Below the pieces are notes generated by a model that ran no database searches, was not told the DNA's origin, and worked only from the letters and a program-made list of their open reading frames with translations. The position numbers and the translations under genes were made by a program. Shown piece after piece: positions 32,339 to 40,868 of a stretch of 64,000 nt of DNA. Source of the stretch: Actinomadura_E scrupuli (GTDB lineage: Bacteria; Actinomycetota; Actinomycetes; Streptosporangiales; Streptosporangiaceae); assembly GCF_050971785.1 (NCBI RefSeq), contig NZ_JBPCCU010000013.1, positions 124,001-188,000 on the forward strand, given 5' to 3'. The first letter of the stretch is position 1. Every line of letters starts with the position of its first letter.

Positions 32339-33571
32339 TCAGGAACCGTGGTCGGCCGGGGACTCCACGGCGGCGGGCGCGACGATCTCGGCGGTGACCG
32401 GCACCGGGATGCGGGCCTGCACGCGGAAGCCGCCCTCGGGGCGGTGACCGGACTGCAGCCGGCCGCCGCACAGCGCCACCCGCTCGGCCATGCCGCCCAG
32501 CCCGTAGCCGCCGCCCGGCTGCGCGGCGGTGGACGCGGCGGCCCCGCTCCCGCCGTCGTCCAGCACCTCCACCGCGACCGCGGCCCGCTCGTAGCGGATC
32601 CACACCCAGGCCTGCGCCCCGGCCGCGTGCTTGCGGGTGTTGGTCAGCGCCTCCTGGACGATGCGGTACACCGCGAGGTCCACCGAGGCGGGGAGTTCCC
32701 GGACGGTGCCGGCGACCTCGAGGTGGACGCGCAGCCCGGTCGCCCGCACGGCGGCCACCAGGGCGGGCACCTCGGCGGCGCGGGCGCCGAGCGCGGGCTC
32801 GGGGTCGTCGGTGCCCTCGGCGCGCAGCACCGCGAGCAGCTGGCGCATCTCGGCCAGCGCCTCCCGGGCGGTGCGCTCCGTGGTGAGCAGGGCCTCGGCC
32901 GCCTTCGCCGGGTCGATCGCCATCGTCGTGCGGGCGGCGCCGACGAGCACGCTCATCACGCTGATGTGGTGGGCCACCACGTCGTGCAGCTCGCGGGCGA
33001 TCCGCTGGCGTTCGATCCGCACCGCGGTCTCGGCCTGCTCGACCCCGCGGCGCACCGCCATCTCCCGGCGGACCCGCATGTACTGGCCGAGCGCGATGGT
33101 CAGCGCAAAGATGATCAAGCCACTGAAGACGTTCTTCGCGGGCCAGAACAGCAGGGAGAGGCTGAAGGCGGTGGCGGCCGCGGCGCCGGCGATCCAGCCG
33201 ACCGCCACCGGCCGGTACCTGCCGCAGCTGTACATCGCGATCAGCGCGGGGCCGCTCTGCAGATCGGCGGCGCTCGGCAGCAGCGCGTGGGTCGCGATGT
33301 CGAGGAGCACCACGACGGCGAGCACGGCCACCGGGTGCCGCCGGCGCGGCAGCAGGGCGGCGCCGCGGACCAGGACCAGCACGCCCACGAGGACGACCCG
33401 GGCCGAGATGCCGTCATCGGTCTTCTGGACCAGGGCCCCCAGGTCCACCGTGACGACGAAGAGCGCGAGGAGGCCGTCGAAGACCCGGGAGCGCACCGAG
33501 GGCGTCAGCCACCGCCAGGGTGCCCGTGCGCGCATCGTCCGGGCATAGCCCACCACTCGTCCCGTTGTCAC
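32339..33571 (-). CDS. Sensor histidine kinase, NarL-partner type (HisKA_3), orphan
   Basis: 410 residues. Four to five hydrophobic helices lie between about residues 30 and 165. The dimerisation/phosphoacceptor helix is RQRIARELHDVVAHHISVM with the phosphorylated His196. A HATPase domain follows, with EALTNTRKHA (N box) and GGYGLGGMAERV (G box). It autophosphorylates on signal and should donate to a LuxR/NarL-type response regulator. None is adjacent, so it is an orphan here. The GTG start used is close behind a GGAG; an ATG 12 codons later is possible. Confidence 0.92.
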   Translation of the reverse strand: MTTGRVVGYARTMRARAPWRWLTPSVRSRVFDGLLALFVVTVDLGALVQKTDDGISARVVLVGVLVLVRGAALLPRRRHPVAVLAVVVLLDIATHALLPSAADLQSGPALIAMYSCGRYRPVAVGWIAGAAAATAFSLSLLFWPAKNVFSGLIIFALTIALGQYMRVRREMAVRRGVEQAETAVRIERQRIARELHDVVAHHISVMSVLVGAARTTMAIDPAKAAEALLTTERTAREALAEMRQLLAVLRAEGTDDPEPALGARAAEVPALVAAVRATGLRVHLEVAGTVRELPASVDLAVYRIVQEALTNTRKHAAGAQAWVWIRYERAAVAVEVLDDGGSGAAASTAAQPGGGYGLGGMAERVALCGGRLQSGHRPEGGFRVQARIPVPVTAEIVAPAAVESPADHGS

Positions 33572-33774
33572 GCTCCGACCCTAGACATGCGCCGACCCTT
33601 GCACGTCGCACCATGGTACGAGCCCGACATAGCACCTGGGGACGACACGGCTCCTCCACCCGGGGCAGGACGAGGGCAGGCCGGAGGGTGGAGCGGACGG
33701 CGATCCGCCGGCGGGCGGCTGTGAGCAGGCCACCGGCTGACGGTCTCGCCGGGCCCGGTCCCCACCCCCCGTGG

Positions 33775-33799
33775 CCGTACCGAATGTGATTCGGTACGG
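33775..33799. promoter_or_regulatory. 25-bp palindromic operator upstream of the Ltp2-like operon
   Basis: Perfect 11-bp arms CCGTACCGAAT / ATTCGGTACGG with a GTG centre, ending 48 bp before the start of the thiolase-like gene. Size and spacing are typical of TetR-family operators. No TetR gene is adjacent, so the regulator would be encoded elsewhere. The rest of the 276-bp gap between the divergent kinase and this operon is GC-rich and holds nothing else that I can support. Confidence 0.65.
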
Positions 33800-33847
33800 T
33801 GGCCCGGGGGAACGTAGCCGAGGTGGAGGGACGCACGGCGGTGGCGC

Positions 33848-35056
33848 ATGAGTGAGCGGAGCGGCGGAGCGGCGATCGCCGGGCTCGGCATGACCGAGCT
33901 CGGCAAGGTGTACGGTCCCAGCCCGCGCCGGTTCGCCGCCGACGCGGTCCGCCGGGCCGTGGCCGACGCGGGCCTCGGGCTCGGCGACCTCGACGGCCTG
34001 CTGGTCAGCCACGGCATGGGCGGCTCGCCCGGCATCGAGCTGGCCGAGACCCTCGGGCTGACGGATCTGCGGCTGCTCACCCAGGTGAACGCCTTCGGGG
34101 CGACCGCCGGCGCGATGGTGTCGTACGCGGCCATGTCGGTGCTCAGCGGCGCCGCCACCACGGTCGCCTGCGTCTTCGCCGACGCCCCGCTCAAGCCCCG
34201 GCAGTCGGCGGGCAGCGCCTACGACTTCTCCGCCCGGTCCGCCCGGGGCGGAGCCGCCCCGGCGGCCCGCGAGTTCTACGGCTACGGCGGGATGACGGCG
34301 GCGCTCGGCTTCCGCAGCGTCAACTCCTTCTACGCGCTCGCCGCCCAGCGCCACATGGCGCATTACGGGACCACCAGTGAGCAGCTGGGCGCCATCGCGG
34401 TGAGCACGCGGCAGTGGGCGGCCATGAACCCGCTCGCCCAGCTGCGCGACCCGATCACCCTCGAGGACCACCAGAACTCCCGCTGGGTGGCCGAGCCGCT
34501 GCACCTGCTCGACTGCTGCCTGGTCTCCAACGGCGCCATCGCCGTCGTGGTCACCGGCGCCGACCGGGCGCGGGACCTGGCCCGGCCGCCCGTGCACGTC
34601 TGGGGCTGGGGCCAGGGCCACCCCGGTCACCGCAAGGAGCGCGGCAGCGGGTTCGGGCTGACCACCGGAGCCGCGACCTCCGGGCCGATCGCGATGAAGA
34701 TGGCCGGGATCACCGCGGACGACGTCGACGTGTGCCAGCTCTACGACTGCTACACCTTCACGGTCCTGGTGTCGCTGGAGGACTACGGCTTCTGCGGCAA
34801 GGGCGAGGGCGGGGCCTTCGCCGCGTCGGGCGCCCTCGGGCCCGGCGGCTCGCTGCCCACCAACACCGGCGGCGGTCAGCTGTCGGCCTACTACATGTGG
34901 GGCATGACCCCGCTGTCGGAGGCGGTCGTGCAGGCCCGCGGCGAGGGCGGCGAACGGCAGGTCCCCGCCAACGACGTGGTCCTGGTCAGCGGCAACGGCG
35001 GCATCCTCGACCACCACTCCACGCTGATCGTCAGCCCGCACGCCAAGGGAGCCTGA
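33848..35056 (+). CDS. Lipid-transfer/thiolase-fold protein, Ltp2-like
   Basis: 402 residues of the SCP-x/lipid-transfer thiolase family, with AIAGLGMTELGK at the N-terminus and NTGGGQLS near the C-terminus. At the nucleophile position of thiolases the sequence is QVNAFGATAGAM: no cysteine. In steroid side-chain degradation the Ltp2-type members also lack thiolase chemistry and work as retro-aldolases together with a DUF35 protein. Here a DUF35 gene follows directly, and YDCYTFTVLVSLEDYG offers candidate catalytic tyrosines. An aldolase acting on a beta-hydroxyacyl-CoA is therefore inferred. The upstream palindrome probably controls it. Confidence 0.82.
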   Translation: MSERSGGAAIAGLGMTELGKVYGPSPRRFAADAVRRAVADAGLGLGDLDGLLVSHGMGGSPGIELAETLGLTDLRLLTQVNAFGATAGAMVSYAAMSVLSGAATTVACVFADAPLKPRQSAGSAYDFSARSARGGAAPAAREFYGYGGMTAALGFRSVNSFYALAAQRHMAHYGTTSEQLGAIAVSTRQWAAMNPLAQLRDPITLEDHQNSRWVAEPLHLLDCCLVSNGAIAVVVTGADRARDLARPPVHVWGWGQGHPGHRKERGSGFGLTTGAATSGPIAMKMAGITADDVDVCQLYDCYTFTVLVSLEDYGFCGKGEGGAFAASGALGPGGSLPTNTGGGQLSAYYMWGMTPLSEAVVQARGEGGERQVPANDVVLVSGNGGILDHHSTLIVSPHAKGA

Positions 35057-35057
35057 G

Positions 35058-35462
35058 ATGGGCGCTCACCCCGACCTCGGAGTCCTGCGGCGCGACGGCC
35101 GTACCGACGCCTTCTTCGACGGCGCGGCGGCCGACCGGCTGATGATCAGGCGGTGCGAGGCCTGCAGCCGGTGGTCCGCTCCCGACACCAGCACCTGCCC
35201 CGGCTGCGGCGGCGAGGAGCCCGCCTGGGCCCGGTCGTCCGGCCAGGCCACGCTGGTGACCTGGACGATCACGCACGGCCGGCCCCGCGAGGACGGCACC
35301 GTACCGGAACCGGTGGTGCTGGCCCTGGTCGAGCTCGACGAGGGGCCGTGGCTGCACACCCGGCTCGACGGCGCGGGAGACCTCCACGAGGGCATGCCGC
35401 TGCGCGCCCGCTTCGGGCACCCGCCGGAGGGCGAGGCCTACCTCTTCTTCGGCCCGGCCTGA
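35058..35462 (+). CDS. Zn-ribbon OB-fold protein (DUF35), partner of the Ltp2-like protein
   Basis: 134 residues. The N-terminal rubredoxin-like zinc ribbon has Cys pairs in RRCEACSRW and STCPGCGG, followed by an OB fold (ATLVTWTITHG..., VLALVELDEG). DUF35 proteins pair with thiolase-fold or hydratase partners and present acyl-CoA substrates. It starts one base after the stop of the thiolase-fold gene, so the two are co-translated. Confidence 0.9.
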   Translation: MGAHPDLGVLRRDGRTDAFFDGAAADRLMIRRCEACSRWSAPDTSTCPGCGGEEPAWARSSGQATLVTWTITHGRPREDGTVPEPVVLALVELDEGPWLHTRLDGAGDLHEGMPLRARFGHPPEGEAYLFFGPA

Positions 35463-35530
35463 CCCGCCATCCTTGACAGCATCCCTTGAAGCCCACTCGA
35501 AGCACCACCTGAAGCACCCAGGGAGCGGCC

Positions 35531-36682
35531 ATGAAGACCGAGGTCTGCGAGACGTTCGGGATCGAGTTCCCGCTGTTCGCGTTCAGCCACTGCCGCGACG
35601 TGGTCGCCGCCGTCACCAACGCCGGCGGCTTCGGCGTGCTCGGCGCCGTGGCGTACACCCCGGAGCGGCTCGAGGAGGAGCTGCGCTGGATCGACGACCA
35701 CGTCGGCGGGCGGCCGTACGGCGTGGACGTCCTGGTGCCCGGCAAGATCGACTCGTCGGCGGAGCGGGCGGGCCGGGGCGAGGGGGGCATGGACTCCGTG
35801 CTCGGCGCCATCCCCGCCGAGCACTGGGCGTTCGTGGCCCACCTGTTCGAGAAGTACGGCGTGCCCGCCCCCGACCTCTCCCGGGCCGACGGCGCCCGCG
35901 CCGCCCAGGGCGGTGCCCGCCAGGTCACCAAGGAGGGCGCCACCGAGCTGATCGACGTGTCGCTCTCCCACCCGATCCGGCTCATCGCCAGCGCGCTCGG
36001 CGCTCCCCCGCCCGTCATGGTGGAGAAGGCGCGGGCCGCCGGGGTGCCGGTGGCGGCGCTGGTCGGTACGGTCGAGCACGCCCGCCGCCAGGTCGCCGCG
36101 GGCGTGGACCTGATCGTCGCCCAGGGCGGCGAGGCGGGCGGGCACACCGGGGAGGTCTCCACGATGGTGCTCGTCCCGGAGGTGGTCGACACCGTCGCCC
36201 CGGTCCCGGTGCTGGCCGCCGGCGGCATCGCCACCGGCCGGCAGATGGCCGCCTCGATGGCCCTGGGCGCCTCCGGCGTCTGGTGCGGCTCGGTCTGGCT
36301 CACCACCGAGGAGGCGGAGACGCCGCCGGTGGTGAAGGCCAAGATGATCGCGGCCACCTCCCGCGACACGATCCGCTCCCGGTCCCGTACCGGCAAGCCC
36401 GCGCGCCAGCTCAGGTCGGCGTGGACCGAGGAGTGGGAGGGGCCCGACAGCCCCGGCGCGCTGCCCATGCCGCTGCAGATGATCGTCGCCGAGGGGGCGC
36501 TGCGGCACGTCAACAAGGTCAGCGAGAGCGGCAACGAGGGCGCCCGGCAGCTGGCGAACTACTTCGTCGGCCAGTGCGTCGGCCTGATGAACACCGTCAA
36601 GCCCGCCCGCCAGGTCGTCTACGACATGGTCGAGGAGTTCGCCGACGCCCTGGAGCGCCTCAACAAGATCACCTCAACCTGA
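35531..36682 (+). CDS. Nitronate monooxygenase-family flavoprotein
   Basis: 383 residues, TIM-barrel FMN enzyme of the 2-nitropropane dioxygenase/nitronate monooxygenase family. Visible are AAVTNAGGFGVLGA, the phosphate-binding QGGEAGGHTG and PVLAAGGIATGRQ. Family members oxidise nitronates; some in actinobacteria act as flavin reductases or dehydrogenases on acyl-CoA intermediates, for example in steroid-ring breakdown. It is third in the operon with the Ltp2-like and DUF35 genes, so a catabolic role is favoured over nitronate detoxification. About 69 bp separate it from DUF35. Confidence 0.85.
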   Translation: MKTEVCETFGIEFPLFAFSHCRDVVAAVTNAGGFGVLGAVAYTPERLEEELRWIDDHVGGRPYGVDVLVPGKIDSSAERAGRGEGGMDSVLGAIPAEHWAFVAHLFEKYGVPAPDLSRADGARAAQGGARQVTKEGATELIDVSLSHPIRLIASALGAPPPVMVEKARAAGVPVAALVGTVEHARRQVAAGVDLIVAQGGEAGGHTGEVSTMVLVPEVVDTVAPVPVLAAGGIATGRQMAASMALGASGVWCGSVWLTTEEAETPPVVKAKMIAATSRDTIRSRSRTGKPARQLRSAWTEEWEGPDSPGALPMPLQMIVAEGALRHVNKVSESGNEGARQLANYFVGQCVGLMNTVKPARQVVYDMVEEFADALERLNKITST

Positions 36683-36714
36683 GCCACCGGCGGTGGGGCG
36701 GTGGGGCGGCCGGC

Positions 36715-37752
36715 TCAGCGGAATTGGAGGAGGGGGCGGGGCGGGCCGGTCTTGATCTGCGCGGTGATCAGCTGCGCGAGGTGGCGGTAGCCCGAGGCGT
36801 TGGGGTGGAAGCTGCGCGACTCGGCGACCAGGTTCACCAGGTCGACGCCCAGCCCGTTGACGTACGGCTCGCCGCTGCCGACCTCATGGCCGGCGAACGC
36901 GTGGTAGGCGTCCACGAACTCGACGCTGCCCTTGCCCCTGGCCGCGACGATCCGCCGGTCGGCGTCCGCGGCGACCTGCCGGATCAGCTCGTCGAGCACG
37001 CGGCCCTGGCCGTTGAGCCACTGCTGGTCGCCGACGGTGAGGTTGTCGAGCGAGCCGCCCGAGACCTCCGAGAACAGCCGCGGGTAGCCCAGGACGAGGA
37101 CCCGCGCGGCCGGGGCCCGCCGCACCACCGTGTCCAGCACGGTCCTGAGGTCGGCGCGGAGCGCCAGCAGCCGCTCGGTGATCGCCGGCCCCTGCTCGCG
37201 GCAGCCCGCCGAGAACGGCAGCCGCACCATGCACCCGGCCAGCACCCGGGAGAAGCCCGCGTCGTTGCCGCCGACGCTGAGGGTGACCAGGCTGGTGTCT
37301 CCGCTGAGCCGGTCGGTCTGCGGCGGCTCGCCGCCCTTGCCGTGCAGCACGCTGTACGTCGTCGCGCCCGAGCAGGCCCAGAACGCCGCGCCCCGGGCGA
37401 AGCGGAAGGCCTGCACGACGAGATGGAAGTAGGCCTGGGACGTACGGTGGCAGCGGTTGCCGACGGCGCGGTCGGCGGTGACGGCGTAGGCGCCCTCCCC
37501 GGAGGAGTAGGAGTCCCCGAGCGCGACGTAGCCGCCCTGGGTCGCGGCCTCCAGCGGGGTGATCGGCCGCGGGGGCGACGGGATCCCGGGCCACGGCCTG
37601 GTGAGGCACCCGCGGCCCGTGCAGCGCCGCGGGCCGTCGCCGAGCGAGAAGGGGATCGCCATCACGGCGATCAGGACGAGGGCGGACGTCACCGCCAGTG
37701 CCGTGGTGCCGCGCCTGCCCAGACGCTCCCGCACCCTGCGCCATCGCGTCAC
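36715..37752 (-). CDS. Secreted or membrane-anchored SGNH-family lipase/esterase
   Basis: 345 residues. A basic N-terminus and one hydrophobic helix (about 16-37) form a signal anchor. The SGNH blocks are YVALGDSYSSGEG with nucleophile Ser81, SVGGNDAGF, and SFHPNASGYRHL holding the Asp/His pair region. Several cysteines suggest disulfides outside the cell. It resembles the Streptomyces-type extracellular SGNH lipases. Convergent with the nitronate monooxygenase gene. Confidence 0.9.
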   Translation of the reverse strand: MTRWRRVRERLGRRGTTALAVTSALVLIAVMAIPFSLGDGPRRCTGRGCLTRPWPGIPSPPRPITPLEAATQGGYVALGDSYSSGEGAYAVTADRAVGNRCHRTSQAYFHLVVQAFRFARGAAFWACSGATTYSVLHGKGGEPPQTDRLSGDTSLVTLSVGGNDAGFSRVLAGCMVRLPFSAGCREQGPAITERLLALRADLRTVLDTVVRRAPAARVLVLGYPRLFSEVSGGSLDNLTVGDQQWLNGQGRVLDELIRQVAADADRRIVAARGKGSVEFVDAYHAFAGHEVGSGEPYVNGLGVDLVNLVAESRSFHPNASGYRHLAQLITAQIKTGPPRPLLQFR

Positions 37753-37912
37753 CCGCCACCCCCTCTGGAGTTGTCCCCACTGGAGGACGTCCGCGGGTGC
37801 CGGTCGTGTTCCCGGGCGGCGCCGGTGAGTTTTCTCACTCCGGAGGAGGACAGGGAACCGCCGCGGGGAATGGTCGGTCCAAGCAGCACTCGTCTATTCG
37901 GGGGTCCACTCG

Positions 37913-38521
37913 ATGTTCGCGATGGTCACAGGACTGTCATTGGCGGCCGCCGCCGGCCTGAACGCCTATATCCCGGTGCTGGTGGTCGGGTTGCTGGCGA
38001 TGCTCACCCACACGGTGACGCTGCCGGACGAGTACGGCTGGATGAGCAACGGCTGGGTGCTCGCGATCGTGGCGGTGCTGCTGGCCGCCGAGGTCGTGCT
38101 GGACAAGGTCGCCGTGGTCGACCACCTCAACGACGCGATCCAGACGCTGATCCGGCCCGCGGCCGGTGGCGCGGTCTTCGCCGCCACCAGCGCCGCCGGT
38201 CAGGTCGACTCCTCGTCCTTCATGCACGACAACCCGTGGATCGGCTGGGTCCTGGGCATCGCCGTGGCCTTCGCCGTCCACCTGACCAAGGCCGGGGTCC
38301 GGCCCGCGGTCAACGTGGGCACCGCGGGCACCGGCACCCCGGTGGTGAGCGCGGCCGAGGACGCCGTCTCGCTGACCATGAGCCTGCTGGCGGTGCTCGC
38401 GCCCGTGCTGGCCCTGATCGCGCTCGTGGTGTTCGCCCTGGTCACGATCCGGCTGGTGCGGGCCGCGGTGGCGCTGCGCCGCCGCCGGGCACGCCGTGCG
38501 GCGGCGGCGCGGCCCGGCTGA
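37913..38521 (+). CDS. DUF4126-family membrane protein
   Basis: 202 residues with about five hydrophobic helices, starting MVTGLSLAAAAGLNAYIPVL, which matches what I know of DUF4126 proteins. The loop EVVLDKVAVVDHLND and the small-residue stretch GGAVFAATSA are also typical. The C-terminus is strongly basic (RRRRARR). Function unknown; it acts in the membrane. The start ATG has a G-rich sequence upstream; a second in-frame ATG is three codons later. Confidence 0.85.
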   Translation: MFAMVTGLSLAAAAGLNAYIPVLVVGLLAMLTHTVTLPDEYGWMSNGWVLAIVAVLLAAEVVLDKVAVVDHLNDAIQTLIRPAAGGAVFAATSAAGQVDSSSFMHDNPWIGWVLGIAVAFAVHLTKAGVRPAVNVGTAGTGTPVVSAAEDAVSLTMSLLAVLAPVLALIALVVFALVTIRLVRAAVALRRRRARRAAAARPG

Positions 38522-38581
38522 CCCCTACGCTCGCGCGCGGGGAGCATCGGCGCGCCGGCGGCCCGGGAGGCCGGCCACCGG

Positions 38582-38875
38582 TCAGGACACCTCCCAGGCG
38601 ACGTGCACGTCTCCCGCGTCCTCACGCCGTACCGAGATACCGGACGTGTCGGCCGGGTCGGTGAAGGTCACGACCGTCTGGCCCTTGGTGGAGTCGACCG
38701 TCACCTGGTCGACCTTCCAGGCACCGCCGCCGTGGTAGACCGCCACCCGCAACGCCGCGGGCGGCAGGCTCTGCAGGCCGTTGTCGGCGATGAAGCCGAT
38801 GGTCTTGTAGCGGCCCTTCGGCAGCGAGATCGGCGTGATCGCGCCCTGGCCTTCGGCGAGCTGTCCGTACGGCAT
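38582..38875 (-). CDS. Small conserved-looking protein of unknown function
   Basis: 97 residues, mixed beta-rich: SLPKGRYKTIGFIADNG, ALRVAVYHGGGAWKVDQVTVD, VTFTDPADTSGISVR. No transmembrane helix or recognised motif. GAGGAGA lies 5 nt before the ATG at MPYGQLAEG, which decides the start although the frame is open further upstream. It is divergent from the TetR-type gene, with about 270 bp between them. Confidence 0.75.
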   Translation of the reverse strand: MPYGQLAEGQGAITPISLPKGRYKTIGFIADNGLQSLPPAALRVAVYHGGGAWKVDQVTVDSTKGQTVVTFTDPADTSGISVRREDAGDVHVAWEVS

Positions 38876-39032
38876 GTCGTCTCCTCGGGAGGGATCGGAG
38901 TATTCGGGTTCACGGATGGATGCGGGCCGGTGACGGGCGCGCCTTTGCCCCGTGACCACGGTCCCCGCCCGTCCCTTTTGCCCCCGGCTCTGCCGGATAA
39001 CCTTCTCAGGAACGGGCGTATCCGGGCAGGCA

Positions 39033-39063
39033 TTGTCGAAATTGTTGACTGCGGCCATATAGT
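39033..39063 (+). promoter_or_regulatory. Possible promoter of the TetR-type gene
   Basis: A short A/T-rich island in GC-rich surroundings contains TTGTCG (39033-39038) and TATAGT (39058-39063), 19 bp apart. This spacing is slightly long for the main sigma factor. It lies about 80 bp upstream of the GTG start. The rest of the gap (38876-39145) shows nothing else definite. Confidence 0.35.
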
Positions 39064-39145
39064 GCCATCCCATGACAGGGCGCGCCGGGGGGCGCCTCGC
39101 TCGGGAAACCCAGCGCTACACCCGTCGACTGGTGAAGGGGATGTC

Positions 39146-39730
39146 GTGCACGCTCTGGACGGCGGAACGGATCTGCTGATCGGCGACGTCTTCGAGACGG
39201 CGCTCGCCCTGCTCTCGGAGCGCTCCTACCGCGAGTTCACCCACCAGGAGGTCGGCGAGCGCGCGGAGGCGGACGTCCGGCTGGTGCAGGAACGCTGGCC
39301 GCGCCCCGCCGACCTGATCATGGACGCGCTGCTGGACGCCATCGGCCCGGTGCCCAGCGAGCCCCCGGACGAGGGTTCGCTGCGCGTCGAGCTGGTGTAC
39401 GTGACGACCTGGATGGCCCGCGAGTTCGCCGCCCACGGCGACCTGCTGGTGCGGATCATGTCCCAGCTGCGCGACAATCCCGAGCTGGACCAGGCCTTCC
39501 GGGAGCGGTTCCTGGCCCCCCGCATCGAGTGCGGCCGCAAGGTCCTGGGCCGGGCGATGCTGCGCGGGGACCTGCGCCCCGAGGTCGACCCGCGCATGAT
39601 GCTGCGGCTGGTGCCCGCCCTGATGACCTACCGGGTGCTGCTGCGCGACCCGATGCCGGACGCCCAGCTGGCCGAGCTGCTGGTCGACACGGTGCTGCTG
39701 CCGCTGCTGGTCCGCAACGACTCACGCTGA
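39146..39730 (+). CDS. TetR-family transcriptional regulator
   Basis: 194 residues. The N-terminal helix-turn-helix matches TetR spacing (FETALALLSERSYREFTHQEV...RWPRPADLIMDALL when read in two parts), but the recognition-helix region AEADVRLVQERW is divergent. The C-terminal helical domain resembles TetR_C ligand-binding domains. The GTG is supported by AAGGGG about 5 nt upstream. Target unknown; the divergent small protein is a candidate. Confidence 0.82.
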   Translation: MHALDGGTDLLIGDVFETALALLSERSYREFTHQEVGERAEADVRLVQERWPRPADLIMDALLDAIGPVPSEPPDEGSLRVELVYVTTWMAREFAAHGDLLVRIMSQLRDNPELDQAFRERFLAPRIECGRKVLGRAMLRGDLRPEVDPRMMLRLVPALMTYRVLLRDPMPDAQLAELLVDTVLLPLLVRNDSR

Positions 39731-39795
39731 CGCCCGGGGCACGCTGACGCCCGGACCGCGCGCCCGCCTGCGGCGAGACCCTTTCCGCCGGGCGG

Positions 39796-40317
39796 TCAGG
39801 TCTTGTGGAACGTCCGCGAGGCGACCTTCAGGTGCAGCTCCCCCAGCGTCCGCGACTGGGACTGGGCCCGCTCGATCAGCTTGTCGAGCCGCCGCGTCTC
39901 CAGCCGCCTCTCGGCTCCGGCGATGTTGCGCAGCACCCGCCACAGCGCCGCCTTGCCCTCCACGCCCAGCATCAGGGACTCCAGTTCGAGCAGGTCGCTC
40001 AGCGGCGAGCGGCCCACCAGCCGGCCGTTTGGCTTGATCCGGCCGACCTTCTCCGCGACCCAGCCGAGGTAGACCTTGTAGTGCCGGAGGGGCACGCCGA
40101 GCGTTTCCATGATCTGGGTGAGGGCGGCGCGGTCTTCGGCGATCTCGTCCGCCAGCCGCCGAAGCTCGTCCCGCGCATCCGGCATGTGCTGTGATCCGGC
40201 CATCCGGCGGGCCAGTTCCATGCCCGCGGTGGCGCCGGTCAGATGATCGTTGAGATAGATGCCCAGCAGCCCGGGGTCCGGGCGTACCTTCCCCTGCGGA
40301 CTCTTCGTCGTGGTCAT
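39796..40317 (-). CDS. All-helical protein of unknown function
   Basis: 173 residues, predicted mostly helical. It contains LLGIYLNDHLTGATAGMELA, RDELRRLADEIAEDRAAL and LLELESLMLGVEGKAALW. The spaced Asp/Glu/His residues would fit a four-helix bundle of ferritin-like type, but no clear diiron motif is present. GGAG lies 7 nt before the ATG. It lies just downstream of the HATPase gene on the same strand (75-bp gap). I do not recognise the family. Confidence 0.8.
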   Translation of the reverse strand: MTTTKSPQGKVRPDPGLLGIYLNDHLTGATAGMELARRMAGSQHMPDARDELRRLADEIAEDRAALTQIMETLGVPLRHYKVYLGWVAEKVGRIKPNGRLVGRSPLSDLLELESLMLGVEGKAALWRVLRNIAGAERRLETRRLDKLIERAQSQSRTLGELHLKVASRTFHKT

Positions 40318-40391
40318 GAGGATCTCCGAGTGCGAATCGATTTCGGGTCGATTTTCACTGGTCGAGGTCGATTTTCCCTGGTCAATGACGC

Positions 40392-40868
40392 CTACCCGCT
40401 GGACAGGGACGTATACGCAGGCGATCTTGCGAGCTCGGAACCGCCGGTGCCGGGGACCGCGGGCACCGGCCCGGGGAACCGCATCCACACGGTGGTCCGG
40501 TCCCCGTCCGCGCGGAAACCCCACGCGAGGGTGAGCGCGTCGATGATCCGCAACCCCCGCCCGTGCACCGCGGACGGCTCGTCCCGGACGTACGGCCGGG
40601 CCCCGCCGGCGCCGTCGTCGGTCACCTCGGTGACGATCATGCCTCCGGCGGCCCGGAAGGTGACGGTCACCGTGCCGCCCCGGCCCGAGGCGGTGTGCAG
40701 GACGGCGTTGGTGACGCCCTCGCTGACACAGGTCCGCACGTCGTGCAGCGACGGATGCTCCGGCCCGAGCACGTCCCGCGTGAAGCGCCGGGCGCAGGCG
40801 GCCGAGCGCGTGACCCCGGGCAGCGTGATCGAGCCGAGCACCGCCGGTTCCGCCGGTTCCGCCGTCAT
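40392..40868 (-). CDS. Anti-sigma-factor-like ATP-binding protein (HATPase_c_2)
   Basis: 158 residues. GHKL-type ATPase motifs: VRTCVSEGVTNAVLH (N box) and TDDGAGGARPYV plus GRGLRIIDAL (G1/G2 boxes), with no phosphoacceptor histidine. This is the SpoIIAB/RsbW-like family, abundant in actinomycetes, which act as anti-sigma or serine kinases. It overlaps the 85-residue gene by 4 nt and is divergent from the XRE/DUF397 pair; all three types often cluster in developmental regulatory loci of the abaA kind. Confidence 0.88.
   Translation of the reverse strand: MTAEPAEPAVLGSITLPGVTRSAACARRFTRDVLGPEHPSLHDVRTCVSEGVTNAVLHTASGRGGTVTVTFRAAGGMIVTEVTDDGAGGARPYVRDEPSAVHGRGLRIIDALTLAWGFRADGDRTTVWMRFPGPVPAVPGTGGSELARSPAYTSLSSG

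Noticed and set aside
29903..33724. A 1273-codon plus-strand open frame over the GMC, beta protein, GntR and kinase genes
   Set aside because: It runs antisense to four well-supported genes and has composition typical of GC-rich shadow frames.
35473..38664. A 1063-codon plus-strand open frame covering nitronate monooxygenase, SGNH and DUF4126 genes
   Set aside because: It is out of frame with each recognised gene it crosses and shows only Arg/Gly/Ala-rich sequence.
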